A stretch of 43,842 bases of DNA from Actinomycetes bacterium (GTDB taxonomy: Bacteria > Actinomycetota > Acidimicrobiia > Acidimicrobiales > RAAP-2). The position numbers and the translations under genes are program-made. The first letter of the stretch is position 1. Each line of letters begins with the position of its first letter. The stretch covers positions 1 through 43,842 of the forward strand of contig JAJXXA010000030.1 in the NCBI GenBank assembly GCA_021781335.1, in the 5' to 3' direction. The notes beneath the pieces are model-generated. The model saw nothing but the letters and a program-made list of their open reading frames with translations. It did not search any database and was not told where the DNA came from. Positions 1 through 9,246 of the stretch are shown in pieces.

Positions 1-185
1 GTGCGGCGCTACGCCTACTTCGCCGTGTGGGGGCTGAAGTCGTTGCGATCGGCACGCTCGTGACCGAAGCGTCACTGTGGCGAAACGCGCTAGGGGATGA
101 CGCCCTGATGGTGCGCGCCCTCGGATCTATACCAGTGTTTCGACCTGACGGCTCGGGTGGGCTCGTAGAGGACTGGAACGGTTGA
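1..185 (+). CDS. Phosphoribosyltransferase-like protein, C-terminal fragment (5' truncated by window edge)
   Basis: Frame 3 reads ...LLRRVGAEVVAIGTLVTEASLWRNALGDDALMVRALGSIPVFRPDGSGGLVEDWNG* ending at TGA 183-185; resembles the C-terminus of type I phosphoribosyltransferases. Not in the supplied ORF list because it is short and truncated. Confidence 0.55.
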   Translation, partial: AALRLLRRVGAEVVAIGTLVTEASLWRNALGDDALMVRALGSIPVFRPDGSGGLVEDWNG

Positions 186-269
186 GTCGGGTATCTGGCG
201 AGCTCTTAGCGGGTGTTATCACCGTCGAGGTCAGTCTTGTCAAACGACTCGACGCAAGAAAACTATGTA

Positions 270-310
270 AACGAACGAACCCGGGTGCTGCGCACCCGGG
301 TTCGTTCGTT
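270..310. terminator. Bidirectional intrinsic-terminator-like hairpin
   Basis: Perfect 19-bp inverted repeat AACGAACGAACCCGGGTGC / GCACCCGGGTTCGTTCGTT with a 3-nt loop, between two convergent genes. Confidence 0.8.
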
Positions 311-324
311 GATCAATGATGTCG

Positions 325-1842
325 CTACAGGTTCGGCTCGAGCTCCTTTTGACGCTTGATCTGACCGGCAACCTGACCCGTGACCTTCTCTAGGGCCAGG
401 TAGACCAGGGCACCAACGATGATGCCCGCTGGTACCGAGAAGTCAGCGCCGCTGTAGTGATTGGAGATTGGCGTCATCCAGTGCAACGGGAAGTTGTAGC
501 TCGGTGACTTGGAAAAGCACATCGTCGAGGCGACGAGCCCGATCACGAAGGCCGTGATCGAACTCCAATTCACACCCGTTTTACCCGTGTAGTAGATGCT
601 CGACGGGTCAGTCTTTTGCAGCTCGTCCGCGTTGTAACGGAACTTCCTGAGCATCCAGTCTGCGATGAGGATGCCGAACCAGGGGGCGATCCACACGATG
701 ATGACCGCAACGAATTCGCCCATGTAGAGGTTGAAGGTCGATTGGAAGACCGCCCAGAGGGTGAGCAGGCCGGCGATGACCGAGTCCATGACCACTGCCT
801 GATAGCGCTTGAGGCGAAATCCGAGCGCCTGGAGCGAGACGCCCGACGAATAGAGGTCCAGTGAGTTGATGCCGAAGAGTTGAACGATAGCGAAGAGCAG
901 GAAAATCACAACAGCCCATGAGGGGATGAAGTGCTGACCACGCATGGCCTCAAACGGGTTCGAGCTGGTGCCCAGTTTGGGGATGAACGTGAAGACAGCT
1001 GCGCCCAGGGTCATCACGATGATTTCGGGCACAGCGGTCGCGAGAAAGAGCCAACCGACGATTGAAGACTTCTTCGCGTCACGCGGGAGATACCTCGTGT
1101 AGTCGTTTCCGCACTCAGTCCAGCCCAAACCCGAGAGGGCGAATGTGAACGCCAGGCCGGCAGTGTAGATCTCCCAGCTGTGGCCCCACGACTGGGCTGG
1201 TGCGGCGTGGCCGTGCTGGATGGCGTAGACCGCGAGCAGGACGAAGATCGCTATGAACGGCAAGATGAGCGCGCGTAGGACCTTGACCATTGTGGCGTGA
1301 CCCAGATAGGGCATAACCGCCTGAATGGCCGCGGCCAGTATCACCAAGATCACCTTCGTGGCCGAATTGATGTGTCCGCCCGCCATCTCAATGACCACGG
1401 TCACCGCGCCGACGATGAGAATCAGCCCCTCAGTCTCAAAGCCCAATTGGGTGATCCAGTTGAAGAAACTGACAATCCGCGCTCCGTGCGACCCAAAGGG
1501 TGCTCGACTGACGGTGAACGCGGTGGTCCCCGCTTCGGGTCCCTGGAGCGACGCGAGGCCGAGCAGCAGGTACGACAGGTTGCCGATCACGATGATGCTG
1601 AGCGTCGTATAGAAGCTGAAGCCAAAATTGATCAGCAACGCTCCATAGATGAAGTACTCGACGTTGATTGACGTACCGGCCCACATCGCGCCGATATTGC
1701 GAGGGGTGGCCCATCGCTCGGATTCGGCAATGAAATCTATGCCGTGAGTCTCGACTCGGAATACCTGGTCGCCCGGTGTCCCGTCGTGTGTATTCGTTAC
1801 TGATGCCACTTGTGTGGTCCTCCCTATATAGATGGTGTTCAC
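325..1842 (-). CDS. NCS1-family purine/cytosine permease
   Basis: 505 aa polytopic protein; motifs such as GIDFIAESERWATPRNIGAMWAGTSINVEYFIYGALL and GWTECGNDYTRYLP typical of cytosine/purine permeases. Confidence 0.85.
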   Translation of the reverse strand: MNTIYIGRTTQVASVTNTHDGTPGDQVFRVETHGIDFIAESERWATPRNIGAMWAGTSINVEYFIYGALLINFGFSFYTTLSIIVIGNLSYLLLGLASLQGPEAGTTAFTVSRAPFGSHGARIVSFFNWITQLGFETEGLILIVGAVTVVIEMAGGHINSATKVILVILAAAIQAVMPYLGHATMVKVLRALILPFIAIFVLLAVYAIQHGHAAPAQSWGHSWEIYTAGLAFTFALSGLGWTECGNDYTRYLPRDAKKSSIVGWLFLATAVPEIIVMTLGAAVFTFIPKLGTSSNPFEAMRGQHFIPSWAVVIFLLFAIVQLFGINSLDLYSSGVSLQALGFRLKRYQAVVMDSVIAGLLTLWAVFQSTFNLYMGEFVAVIIVWIAPWFGILIADWMLRKFRYNADELQKTDPSSIYYTGKTGVNWSSITAFVIGLVASTMCFSKSPSYNFPLHWMTPISNHYSGADFSVPAGIIVGALVYLALEKVTGQVAGQIKRQKELEPNL

Positions 1843-2041
1843 CTGAAACGACCCCGTGAGGTGCTAGTCGTACGCGACAAGTATGTCCGATACTTCGAGG
1901 ATTTTGGGCCTTCTTGTTACAGATTCAAAACTTATTTTCGAGTTTTAGTCACTTCTTAGTGCCCCTCTAGCGGGTTCAGATATTGGCCCCTCAAGATGGG
2001 CGTATCTCGAATCTGCTCGAGGTACTCGAGAAAGGCTCCCC

Positions 2042-2809
2042 ATGGATCGCACGACCAAGAAGAAGATTGCAAAGAACTTTGGCATTTCAGCGGTGGTTGC
2101 TGTCGGTGCACTCGTCACTGGTATCGGCGTCGCGGGTGCGTCGGCCAGTACCCATCACCGTGACGCTTCGACGCCCACGAGCAGAGACAGCGCTCCTTCG
2201 AGCGACTCGGCCCGTGGCGAATGGGGCGCCATGAGGGCACCCGGCGGCACGATCACCGCGCTCAGCGCGACGTCACTCACGCTGAGCGACCGCGCGGGCA
2301 CTGCCCACACGTTCTCCATTGACGCCTCGACGACCGTGACCGAGGACCGTAGCCCTTCAGCTCTGACGGCTTTGGCGGTCGGCGAGCAGGTGCGCATTGT
2401 GCCGAGCGCACCAGGATCAGCGCTCGCGAAGAGCATTGAAATCGAGCAGCCGAGCGTCATGGGCAAAGTCACGGCCGTTGGCGCAACGTCACTCACGCTG
2501 AGCGACCCGAGGGGATCGACGTACACCGTCGTCGTCTCGAATGCGACAACGTACGCCAAAGCGGGTGCCACTGCGACCTTGAGTGACGTCAACGTAGGTT
2601 CGATGGTCTTCGCCCAAGGTGCGTTCGCGCCAGGTAGTACGACCACACTCGACGCCACCACCGTAGGTATTGGTGTGCCGGGCGCGTTCAATGATGGAGC
2701 GGGACCGTCGTTTCCAGATGGTGCGCCCGGACGAATTGGAGTGGGCGGCGACAGCGGCGGCCCCCAATTCTCACAGCCCCCAGTGGGCGCGCTTGGGCTT
2801 AACGCGTAG
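2042..2809 (+). CDS. Secreted DUF5666-like repeat protein
   Basis: N-terminal basic/hydrophobic signal region; two tandem 'G.I/VTA..ATSLTLSD...' beta-domain repeats. Confidence 0.6.
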   Translation: MDRTTKKKIAKNFGISAVVAVGALVTGIGVAGASASTHHRDASTPTSRDSAPSSDSARGEWGAMRAPGGTITALSATSLTLSDRAGTAHTFSIDASTTVTEDRSPSALTALAVGEQVRIVPSAPGSALAKSIEIEQPSVMGKVTAVGATSLTLSDPRGSTYTVVVSNATTYAKAGATATLSDVNVGSMVFAQGAFAPGSTTTLDATTVGIGVPGAFNDGAGPSFPDGAPGRIGVGGDSGGPQFSQPPVGALGLNA

Positions 2810-2826
2810 TCGCGTCGCACCAGATT

Positions 2827-2868
2827 TTCAGGGCTCAGGCGTTTCCTCCCTTGCGCCTGAGCCCTGAA
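2827..2868 (+). terminator. Intrinsic-terminator-like hairpin
   Basis: 15-bp perfect inverted repeat TTCAGGGCTCAGGCG / CGCCTGAGCCCTGAA with a 12-nt loop, 18 nt after the stop of the DUF5666-like gene. Confidence 0.7.
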
Positions 2869-2986
2869 GCGATTCGCCCCTGAAGAAGTACTCAGATATT
2901 GCTTGGTTACCGAGGAGTTCTTGCTATGTTTCCCCCAAAGGGGATTCCGCACAAGGCGGTGTCGTCGGGGGGAAAGCAGGATCAAG

Positions 2987-4885
2987 ATGTCTTCAACGTT
3001 CGATCGTCGATCGTTTCTTACGCATTCAGCTGCCACGCTTGGGGGCGTTGCCATGGCCGGTACCGTCGTTGACGGTCTGATGGCAACGGCCGCGGGGGCG
3101 GCTGTTGGCATAAGCACCGCCAAGCCGAAGATCGGTGGCACCATCACCGTCGGTTTGATATCTGATGTACCGAACTACCACGTCTTCAATGGCTCACAAG
3201 GCAAGATGGACGCCTCGGGCTTTTGTGTTGCGAACGCGCTGTACGACCCGCTCTTCGTGATGGCCGTGAACGGTGTGACGTGGTTGCCGATGTTGGCGCT
3301 CTCAGCTACGCCGAACGCCAACTACACGGTGTGGACGATTCGACTTCGCCAGGGCGTCAAGTTCACCAACGGTGACCCGTTCACCGCGGACACCGTGGTC
3401 GCCAACTGGCAGGCCGCAGCGGCTGACCCGACGGTGGGTCTCGCGATCCAGCCGATCATCCACTCGGTGGTGAAGGTCAACACCTACACGGTCACCTACA
3501 ACATGGTGATTCCTTTCTCCACGTTCCCAACGAGTCTCGCGGAACAGCAGATTGCCTACATGGCCCACCCGTCGTCGTTCAGCCCGACCTTCAAGGGGAA
3601 CCCGGTTGGTACCGGTCCGTTCAAGGTGGTCTCGTGGCAGGTAGGTGTGGAGTCGAAGTTCACGAAGAACACCCACTACTGGAGAAAGGATGCCCAAGGT
3701 CGCAAGTTGCCGTACCTCGACGGCATCAACTTCAAGACCATTCCGGACAACCCGACGCGCAACTCCGCACTCCAGTCGGGGAGCATCGACATGATCCTCC
3801 AACAAGACGGATCGAGTGTTGCGGCGCTTCAGAAGATGAAGGGTATCCAAGTTCGCACCGACGTCAATGACCCACGCGACCCGGCGGTGAACTGCCTGAT
3901 CTTGAACACGACCGGAACACTCAACCAGTACTTCTTGTGGGCCGGTCAGTTCGCGACCGCGCTCGGCATCCCCGGCGCGCTCACCTATATCGAGAAGGGC
4001 CAGGCGCCACCGACCCAGGTGCAGTTGGCGGACTACGAGGGGACACTCGGCGCAGTGGACCCGACGACCTTGACCTGGAACACCAAGCTCAAGCCGGTGC
4101 TCAACGACGTCACGATTCGTCAGGCCTGCGCTATGGCGATCAACCGCAACACGTATTGGAAGGACATCGACGGCGCCGTCGGCTCGGTCGCGGACGGCAT
4201 CTATCGAAAGTCGTCGAGGTTCTACAAGAACCCCAACTACCCCGCGTACAACCCGACGCAGGCCAAGGCGTTGGTCGACGCGTACAAGACAAAGAACAAG
4301 GTGTCCAGCGTCGGGTTCGTCATCGACATCGTGTCAGGTAGTTCTTCGGCGCAAAAGCAGTTCGCGTACTTCCAACAGCAGTTGGCGGCCGTTGGTATCA
4401 CCGTCACTCCTCGTCCCCTTGTCCAGAGCACGCTCATCAACAACGTGATCTACGGCGAGTACGACTGTGCGACGTGGAACCAGTTCGGTGGAGTGGACCC
4501 GTCGCTCAACTACGTGTGGTTCATCTCCCAGCCCGCGACCACTCCATTGGCGCAGGGTGGGCTCGGTATGCCCGCACTGCCAACGGGGACGTTCATCGCA
4601 GGAGCCGTCAACTTTGCGCACCTCGGCGACCCGGTCATCGAAGGTTCGATGCTCGCCGCGCTCGCCGCACGGCCGAAGTCGGCTGCGCAGACCGCGGCGT
4701 GGCAATCGGTCAACACGCAGTTCGCAAAGGACATCCCGTACTTGTTCCTCGACACGACCGTCACTGCTTTCGCGGCTCGTCCGAACGTCCAGAACTGGGC
4801 CGTCAGTACAGCGGGTGACGGACGTTCACGTTCGCTCACCTTCGACGGTGGATCTTCGAGGTGGGACCAGATCTGGATCAAGTAG
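2987..4885 (+). CDS. ABC transporter substrate-binding protein, family 5 (peptide/nickel type), Tat-type signal
   Basis: MSSTFDRRSFLTHSAATLGGVAMAG (Tat-like RRSFL) followed by SBP_bac_5 features (WTIRLRQGVKFTNGDPFTADTVVANWQ; YMAHPSSFS...GNPVGTGPFKVVSW). ATG at 2987 preferred over the ORF start at 2903. Confidence 0.88.
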   Translation: MSSTFDRRSFLTHSAATLGGVAMAGTVVDGLMATAAGAAVGISTAKPKIGGTITVGLISDVPNYHVFNGSQGKMDASGFCVANALYDPLFVMAVNGVTWLPMLALSATPNANYTVWTIRLRQGVKFTNGDPFTADTVVANWQAAAADPTVGLAIQPIIHSVVKVNTYTVTYNMVIPFSTFPTSLAEQQIAYMAHPSSFSPTFKGNPVGTGPFKVVSWQVGVESKFTKNTHYWRKDAQGRKLPYLDGINFKTIPDNPTRNSALQSGSIDMILQQDGSSVAALQKMKGIQVRTDVNDPRDPAVNCLILNTTGTLNQYFLWAGQFATALGIPGALTYIEKGQAPPTQVQLADYEGTLGAVDPTTLTWNTKLKPVLNDVTIRQACAMAINRNTYWKDIDGAVGSVADGIYRKSSRFYKNPNYPAYNPTQAKALVDAYKTKNKVSSVGFVIDIVSGSSSAQKQFAYFQQQLAAVGITVTPRPLVQSTLINNVIYGEYDCATWNQFGGVDPSLNYVWFISQPATTPLAQGGLGMPALPTGTFIAGAVNFAHLGDPVIEGSMLAALAARPKSAAQTAAWQSVNTQFAKDIPYLFLDTTVTAFAARPNVQNWAVSTAGDGRSRSLTFDGGSSRWDQIWIK

Positions 4886-4896
4886 TTCAGTATCAG

Positions 4897-4942
4897 CACA
4901 ATGTGAATCGGCGGCGCGTGAGCGGCGCCGATTCACATTGTG
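4897..4942. terminator. Bidirectional intrinsic-terminator-like hairpin
   Basis: 17-bp inverted repeat CACAATGTGAATCGGCG / CGCCGATTCACATTGTG, 12-nt loop, between convergent genes. Confidence 0.75.
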
Positions 4943-4947
4943 CCGCA

Positions 4948-6114
4948 TCACCCGGCGCGACTGATGTGACCGCGTACGTTTCGCCACCACCAAAGGGTGG
5001 TGAGCGCGAGTAACGAAGCGACGATGGCGATGAGCGTGAACGGCAGCGCCGCGTTGATGGTGAAGAGGAATCCAGACACCCCGGCACCGAGGGCCAGCGC
5101 TGCGGTGTTGGACGTCGTATAGAGACCCTGACGTCGGCTGAGTTCTCGGTCGACCGCCCCCTGGCTCATGAGCGATGAGATCGACGGCAGGCATAGCGAC
5201 GCGCCGATGGATTCCAGTGAACCAACGAACAGCATGACGACGTTGTTGTGGATGTGTGGGTAGAGCGAGAGAAAGAATGTGCCGTTCAACAAACCCGCGA
5301 GGCCGATGATGCGGCGATTCGCGTGGTCGGCGAGCCATCCACCGAAGCGACTGAGAATGACCCAGGGGAGTGCAAACATGGTCCAACTCAGTCGTATTTC
5401 AAGGGTCGTAGCGTGGTGCGCGTGCATCAAGAGGCTCCAACACGCTTCGTACACTCCAACGGTCAATCCACCGGCGCTGGCCGCGAAGAGCGCGCCAATC
5501 AGTTGTGAATTCCATTGCATGCGTGGCAGGGGAGACGGGTCGTACTCCTTGTCCCCCAGATTGGTGTTGAAGGCAACGAATGCAGCGAACAGGCTGATGA
5601 GGCCGGTGACGAAGAACGCATAACCCAATTGATCGACGTTCACCAGCACACCCGCGACGGGACCGACGGCGATGCCGAACAATTGGGCGGCGAGAATACG
5701 TGAGATCGCGCGGCCGCGTTGTTCTTCGGAGAAGAGCGACGCCACCGCCGACATGGAGGCGACCTCGATGGCGCCGGCCGAAGCGCCCTGGACGGCGCGG
5801 GTCAGTGCGAACCACGGTGCCGACACCGGCAGGAGAAACGTCATCGATGCGAGACCGTACGCGACCAAGCTGAGCATGAGGACCGGGCGACGGCCGAACT
5901 TGTCTGCGAGATGGCCTAGGAAGAATTGGGTCACGATGCCCGCGACGAAGAACGCGGACATGATGATCCCGATGATGCTCGGCGTGCCGCCGCGGTGCTC
6001 GAGGAACAGCGGTAGCAGGGGTAAGCCGAGCGTTGCGCCCATCCACTGGATAGCCACAATGATCGTGAGACGTCGTAACGTCTGTTGTGGGGTGGAAATA
6101 GACACGGCATCCAC
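4948..6114 (-). CDS. MFS transporter
   Basis: 388 aa, 12-TM-like; GHLADKFGRRPVLM motif (MFS motif A) and internal repeat. Confidence 0.9.
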   Translation of the reverse strand: MDAVSISTPQQTLRRLTIIVAIQWMGATLGLPLLPLFLEHRGGTPSIIGIIMSAFFVAGIVTQFFLGHLADKFGRRPVLMLSLVAYGLASMTFLLPVSAPWFALTRAVQGASAGAIEVASMSAVASLFSEEQRGRAISRILAAQLFGIAVGPVAGVLVNVDQLGYAFFVTGLISLFAAFVAFNTNLGDKEYDPSPLPRMQWNSQLIGALFAASAGGLTVGVYEACWSLLMHAHHATTLEIRLSWTMFALPWVILSRFGGWLADHANRRIIGLAGLLNGTFFLSLYPHIHNNVVMLFVGSLESIGASLCLPSISSLMSQGAVDRELSRRQGLYTTSNTAALALGAGVSGFLFTINAALPFTLIAIVASLLALTTLWWWRNVRGHISRAG

Positions 6115-6146
6115 GCTAGCGGTACTGCCTTACATTTCTCGAGCCG

Positions 6147-6716
6147 TTAGCTGAAGGTGCCGCACTCGAGAAGTATCAATGCGCCGAGTGCGAAGTAGAT
6201 AATCGGCACCAGCGTCCGATTGAGACGCACGCCCCACTCGATGACCCGGGGATGGCTGACGAGCGAGCGTGCCGCGACCAGAAAGACCGCCTCCCACAGC
6301 GCGAACAGTGCGATGCTGAGTACCTCACGAGACGTGTTGTTCGCACGTAGGAGTGGAATCCACACGGCCAAGTTGTCGCCACCCAGCGCGAGGGTTATTG
6401 CGAAGGTGGTGAGGGCCCCACGCCGATACTGCTGGCGTTCGGGGTCGTCACGGTGTCGCCACGCGTGAACTGCGAGTGCCCACGGCGCAAGTGCGAGTAT
6501 TCCAATCCAACGAAGAGGAACGTCGAGCAGTGCCGCACCCACACTTACTGAGAGCAGGATCAGGCTCGCAACGCCGAGCACTTGGGCCGTGCTCACCCTC
6601 TTGTATCGTTCGCGCGGAGTCAGGACTAGTTGGGCGGCGAAGGCGAAGAAATCATCGAGCATCGTTCCAATGAAGGCCAGCGTCGCAATTGTGATCGTGA
6701 CCGAGAGCGCATGCAC
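6147..6716 (-). CDS. CadD-like cadmium-resistance/transport family membrane protein
   Basis: VHALSVTITIATLAFIGTMLDDFFAFAAQL...ALGGDNLAVWIPLLR resembles the CadD family. GTG start at 6716 preferred because the longer ORF overlaps the divergent threonine dehydratase gene. Confidence 0.65.
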   Translation of the reverse strand: MHALSVTITIATLAFIGTMLDDFFAFAAQLVLTPRERYKRVSTAQVLGVASLILLSVSVGAALLDVPLRWIGILALAPWALAVHAWRHRDDPERQQYRRGALTTFAITLALGGDNLAVWIPLLRANNTSREVLSIALFALWEAVFLVAARSLVSHPRVIEWGVRLNRTLVPIIYFALGALILLECGTFS

Positions 6717-6777
6717 GTCGCCGACCTTACTTGTCGGTACAGACTCGCAAAATGTCGGCGGAGTAGCATTTGCGTTG

Positions 6778-7752
6778 ATGCTTCGCCATGTCTCCCCCCC
6801 GACAGATGAGCAATTGGACGCTGCGCGCAGGGTCGTGGCTGACCATCTCGCCCCAACGCCCACCGTCAGCATCTCACTTCGAGGCCGTGCGGTCCTGGCA
6901 AAACTCGAGAGCCTCCAGCCCACGGGTGCCTTCAAGATCAGAGGTGCGTTGAGCGCCATTGATGCGGCGCGACGTGACGACCCCACCGGAGCGGTTATCA
7001 CTTCCTCGGCGGGTAATCACGGTCTTGGCATCGCTCACGCCGCCAACCTGCTGGGCGTCCCGGCGACTGTCGTTGTGCCCGCGAACGCGTCGGTGGCGAA
7101 AGTCAAGAAGCTGCTGAGCTACAACATCGAACTCATTCAGTTCGGGTCGTCATACGATGACGCCCAGACCCGAGCGCTCGAGCTCGCCGACGAGCGTGGA
7201 ATTCGTTACATCTCACCTTTCAACGACGCCAACGTCATCGCCGGTCAATCAACGGTCTTTGACGAGATGCTGGCCCAAGCACCCGAGTTGGAGCACATCG
7301 TCGTGCCGGTCGGCGGTGGTGGCCTGATCTCAGGCATTCTGTTGTCGCGTGACTTCCATGGTCGCGGCGACATCAAGGTCACCGGTGTGCAGCCCAAAGA
7401 GAGCTCCGCGATGTATCACGTGCTTCGTGGGGTGAAGATGGCTGACGTCGTTCATCATCCGACGATCGCAGACGGCCTCGCGGGCGGCGGTGACGAGGGT
7501 GCGGTCACCAATGACTTGATCGCGCGGCACAACGTGCCGTTGGTGCTCGTTGAAGAGCGTGACATTCGTCGTGCCGTGCGCGAAGTCGCCGAGGTCAATG
7601 GACTCGTGCTCGAGGGCTCGGCGACGGCCTCGTACGCCGCGATCACTGCAAATCTGGTCGACGACCTCACCTCGCGCATCGGCTTTATCGCGTCGGGACG
7701 CAACATCTCTCACGAATTGCTCATCGAACTCTTGCAGGAGCCCTTGGTCTAG
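6778..7752 (+). CDS. PLP-dependent threonine/serine dehydratase (threonine ammonia-lyase)
   Basis: LESLQPTGAFKIRGAL (PLP Lys motif), SSAGNHGLGIAHAA, PVGGGGLISGI. Confidence 0.88.
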   Translation: MLRHVSPPTDEQLDAARRVVADHLAPTPTVSISLRGRAVLAKLESLQPTGAFKIRGALSAIDAARRDDPTGAVITSSAGNHGLGIAHAANLLGVPATVVVPANASVAKVKKLLSYNIELIQFGSSYDDAQTRALELADERGIRYISPFNDANVIAGQSTVFDEMLAQAPELEHIVVPVGGGGLISGILLSRDFHGRGDIKVTGVQPKESSAMYHVLRGVKMADVVHHPTIADGLAGGGDEGAVTNDLIARHNVPLVLVEERDIRRAVREVAEVNGLVLEGSATASYAAITANLVDDLTSRIGFIASGRNISHELLIELLQEPLV

Positions 7753-7793
7753 GCGCCGAATCGACCCTTCACGATGGGCGGTAGGGTTGCTCC

Positions 7794-8600
7794 ATGGCAA
7801 TTTCCAGAAAGACCGGTGCGGCGGTCTTGGCCGTGGTCGCCACCCTCCTTACAATCCTGGGAGTCGTGCTCGCCGCAACTGACTCGAATCCCAGTGGCGT
7901 CACAACAGACGCGTTGACTCTGAACGGATACCCACCGCGTACCGCAGAGATCCAGATGGTCATCTCAACCGGTCAGACCTACAGCGTCAATGCGGACGTA
8001 AAAGTCAACTTCCGTACGAACGCAATTGAGGCCAAGGTGCAAGTACCGTTGGTATTCTCGGGGGCAACCTTTGACGCGCGCATGCTCAACAAGCACCTCT
8101 ACGTGACGTCAGCGAACATGGCCTCAGCGGTTGGCAAGCCTTGGTTGGGCACCGCCATGAACCTGCCAGCGCTCTTCAACTATTCCCTCGAACTCGTAAA
8201 GCCTGATATCGCTCTCATCTCCGGCTTCGATCACGAGAGCGTGACCAAAAGTGGCTACTTTACGACCTACACCTTCTTTCGCAACAACGTCGCCGTCTCT
8301 CGTCTCGGTGCGAAGAAGGGTGCGCTCGCCGGCGTCGGCAAGCTGGTCTTGAGCATTACAACTGGCAAGCAAGGTGAAGCCACGGCGGCGGCACTCACCA
8401 TCTCGGGCGAGAATGCAGAGACGTCGATCAGCGCGACGGTGCTGTCCTACAACAAGCCCGTGCACGTCGTCGCTCCGCCGGCGTCGCAGGTGAAGACCGT
8501 GAACGCGCATTACATTCGTGGACTACTCGGGGCCACGCCTATCACGTCACTCTTGGTGCCTTCGAACCTGAACTCGCTCGGGAGTACGCGCCTCAACTAA
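7794..8600 (+). CDS. Secreted/membrane-anchored protein of unknown function
   Basis: 268 aa with N-terminal hydrophobic segment; LppX/LprG-like beta-rich character is only suggestive. Confidence 0.6.
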   Translation: MAISRKTGAAVLAVVATLLTILGVVLAATDSNPSGVTTDALTLNGYPPRTAEIQMVISTGQTYSVNADVKVNFRTNAIEAKVQVPLVFSGATFDARMLNKHLYVTSANMASAVGKPWLGTAMNLPALFNYSLELVKPDIALISGFDHESVTKSGYFTTYTFFRNNVAVSRLGAKKGALAGVGKLVLSITTGKQGEATAAALTISGENAETSISATVLSYNKPVHVVAPPASQVKTVNAHYIRGLLGATPITSLLVPSNLNSLGSTRLN

Positions 8601-8601
8601 C

Positions 8602-9246
8602 TTGAGTGAGATGACGGCGCGCCCAGAACCACGTTGGCCAGCGTCACTCGCGCTGGTGGTGTGCGTGTTGTTGTACGTCGTACTCCCGAACAGGTTGGTG
8701 GTGGGTCCTCGCTGGATATTGCCGGTGCTCATCGCGCTGCCGCTCGTGCCGCTTTCGGCGACCAAGCATCGTCACCCCAATGAATCACAGTGGGTGCGAC
8801 GGTTGACAATATTCCTGATCGGCGTCATAACGGTGGCCAACGTTACGTCCATGGCGCTGCTCGTCCACCACCTCTTGAACGCCAATGTCTCTCAAGGCCG
8901 CAGCCTGATCTACTCCGCGGTCGCCGTGTGGCTCACGAACGTTATTGTCTACGGCCTCTGGTTCTGGGAAATGGATCGAGGTGGCCCGCATCTACGGGCT
9001 GGTGTTGATACGTTGCTGCCCGACCTGCAGTTCCCCCAAATGGAGAATCCCCAACTCGCGGCGCCCAACTGGCGACCCAGGTTCTTTGATTATCTCTATA
9101 CGTCGTTCGCGAACGGCACCAGCTTTGCTCCCGCTGACGCCATGCCGTTGTCGCTACGTGCGAAGGCGCTGTTCGCGTCGGAGTCGATCGTGTCGCTCGT
9201 CACCATCGCCGTGGTTGCGGCGCGGGCCGTCAATATCCTTCGTTAG
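8602..9246 (+). CDS. DUF1345-like integral membrane protein
   Basis: Multiple TM segments; C-terminal YLYTSFANGTSFAPADAMPLSLRAKALFASESIVSLVTIAVVAARAVNIL typical of the DUF1345-type family. Confidence 0.6.
   Translation: MSEMTARPEPRWPASLALVVCVLLYVVLPNRLVVGPRWILPVLIALPLVPLSATKHRHPNESQWVRRLTIFLIGVITVANVTSMALLVHHLLNANVSQGRSLIYSAVAVWLTNVIVYGLWFWEMDRGGPHLRAGVDTLLPDLQFPQMENPQLAAPNWRPRFFDYLYTSFANGTSFAPADAMPLSLRAKALFASESIVSLVTIAVVAARAVNILR

Noticed and set aside
1976-2901. Shared 10-mer TCAGATATTG upstream of the DUF5666-like gene and the SBP gene
   Set aside because: Too short; could be a common -10-like element or chance.
2155-3147. 330-aa minus-strand ORF
   Set aside because: Overlaps the DUF5666-like gene, a terminator and the SBP start; no domain-like sequence.
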